A stretch of 5,456 nucleotides of DNA from Collinsella sp. (GTDB lineage: Bacteria; Actinomycetota; Coriobacteriia; Coriobacteriales; Coriobacteriaceae): NCBI GenBank assembly GCA_014871545.1, contig WGSR01000111.1, positions 1 to 5,456 on the forward strand, read 5' to 3'. Below are positions 4,975-5,456 of this stretch, piece by piece (the stretch's first letter is position 1; every line of letters begins with the position of its first letter). A program made the translations under genes and the position numbers. The notes below the pieces were generated by a model, which was given only the letters and a program-made list of their open reading frames with translations, was not told where the DNA came from and did no database searches.

Positions 4975-5456
4975 TTACTCCTCCGATGCGGTGGCCGCGG
5001 TGTCGTCACCTTCGGCACCATCACCGGCAGAAGGCTCGGCCAAGCGGTAGCCCACGCCGCGCACGGTCTCGATGGCGCTGGCATGCTCGCCCAGTTTTTG
5101 GCGAAGCGTCTGCACGTGCACGTCAACGGTGCGCGAACCGCCGTCGAAGTCCCAGCCCCACACGCTCTGCAGCAACGACTCGCGGGTAAAGACCACGCCG
5201 GGCTTGCGCATGAGGTACTCGAGCAGGTCGAACTCGCGCAGGGTGAGCTTAAGCGACTCGCCGGCAACAGTCACCTCACGATGGCTGGGCGAGAGCACAA
5301 TGTCGCCCACGCTGAGCACATCGCTTGCCTGTTTGACCATGCCGCCGCGACGCAGCAGTGCGCGGCAGCGGCTGGCGAGCTCCATGAGCGAAAACGGCTT
5401 AGTCAGGTAATCGTCGGCACCGCCATCGAGCGCCATCACCTTGTCGAGCTCGGTAT
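4975..5456 (-). CDS. OmpR/PhoB-family response regulator, 5' end outside the window
   Basis: The C-terminal 159 residues of a DNA-binding response regulator paired with the histidine kinase. What remains of the receiver domain shows MALDGGADDYLTKPF, including the conserved lysine of the active site; the phosphoacceptor aspartate lies beyond 5456. The winged-helix effector domain follows, with LTLREFDLLEYLMRKPG (residues 70-86 of the fragment), the turn FTRESLLQSVWGWDF (89-103), the recognition helix SRTVDVHVQTLRQKL (107-121) and the wing ending VRGVGYRLAE (131-140). Beyond that is a 19-residue acidic, alanine-rich tail ending in SEE that is not part of the fold. The GAG GAG TAA at its end doubles as the ribosome binding site of the kinase gene. 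The true start is to the right of the window. A GTG at 5439 is inside the receiver and is not a start. Target genes cannot be told. Confidence 0.93.
   Translation of the reverse strand, partial: TELDKVMALDGGADDYLTKPFSLMELASRCRALLRRGGMVKQASDVLSVGDIVLSPSHREVTVAGESLKLTLREFDLLEYLMRKPGVVFTRESLLQSVWGWDFDGGSRTVDVHVQTLRQKLGEHASAIETVRGVGYRLAEPSAGDGAEGDDTAATASEE
4978..4983 (-). promoter_or_regulatory. Ribosome binding site of the histidine kinase, inside the regulator's last codons
   Basis: GAGGAG encodes the two final glutamates of the response regulator and lies six bases before the GTG start at 4971. It decides a GTG start for the kinase and ties its translation to that of the regulator. Confidence 0.75.

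Noticed and set aside
5437..5439. GTG at 5439 as the start of the response regulator
   Set aside because: The frame stays open to the window edge, and the residues before it (TELDK) fit a receiver domain, so the GTG codes for an internal valine.

Overview
The base composition is fairly high in GC and the genes are tightly packed, all read from the minus strand. The protein sequences look like a gut Coriobacteriia, most likely Collinsella or a close relative. That placement comes from the overall feel of the proteins (an HtpG start of MRQFKTESKKLLDLM, PhoR-like kinase, CpsC/CpsD/CpsB trio) and was not tested by any search.

In transcription order (right to left) the window holds three blocks. 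First is a two-component system: the C-terminal part of an OmpR/PhoB-type response regulator (running off the right edge) and a membrane histidine kinase with a PhoR-like extracytoplasmic sensor. They are 3 nt apart and look translationally coupled; a stem-loop follows the kinase. Second, after a 195-nt gap that probably carries a promoter, is a compact capsule/exopolysaccharide phosphoregulatory cassette: CpsC-like Wzz-type membrane co-activator, CpsD-like tyrosine autokinase, and CpsB-like PHP-fold tyrosine phosphatase, with gaps of 2 and 17 nt. A YjcF/ElaA-type GNAT acetyltransferase follows about 39 nt later on the same strand and may be the last gene of that operon. Third, after a 202-nt gap, is the N-terminal ATPase domain of the chaperone HtpG (Hsp90), running off the left edge.

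CpsC and CpsD together should form a split bacterial tyrosine kinase, in which the membrane protein's cytoplasmic C-terminus activates the kinase. CpsB should remove the phosphates from the CpsD tyrosine cluster. Such modules usually head a polysaccharide locus and control chain length and export. Here no glycosyltransferase, flippase or polymerase follows. The two-component system may or may not control the cassette; the sequence does not settle this.

The window is mostly ordinary core and accessory genes, and I found no clearly new system. The points most worth a second look are: the loss of the usual EX2RX2R oligomerisation motif and the extra basic tail in CpsD; the separation of the kinase/phosphatase module from biosynthesis genes; an 11-nt perfect inverted repeat that would pair the htpG start codon with upstream read-through RNA; and a 27-nt-period imperfect direct repeat over the end of the acetyltransferase gene.
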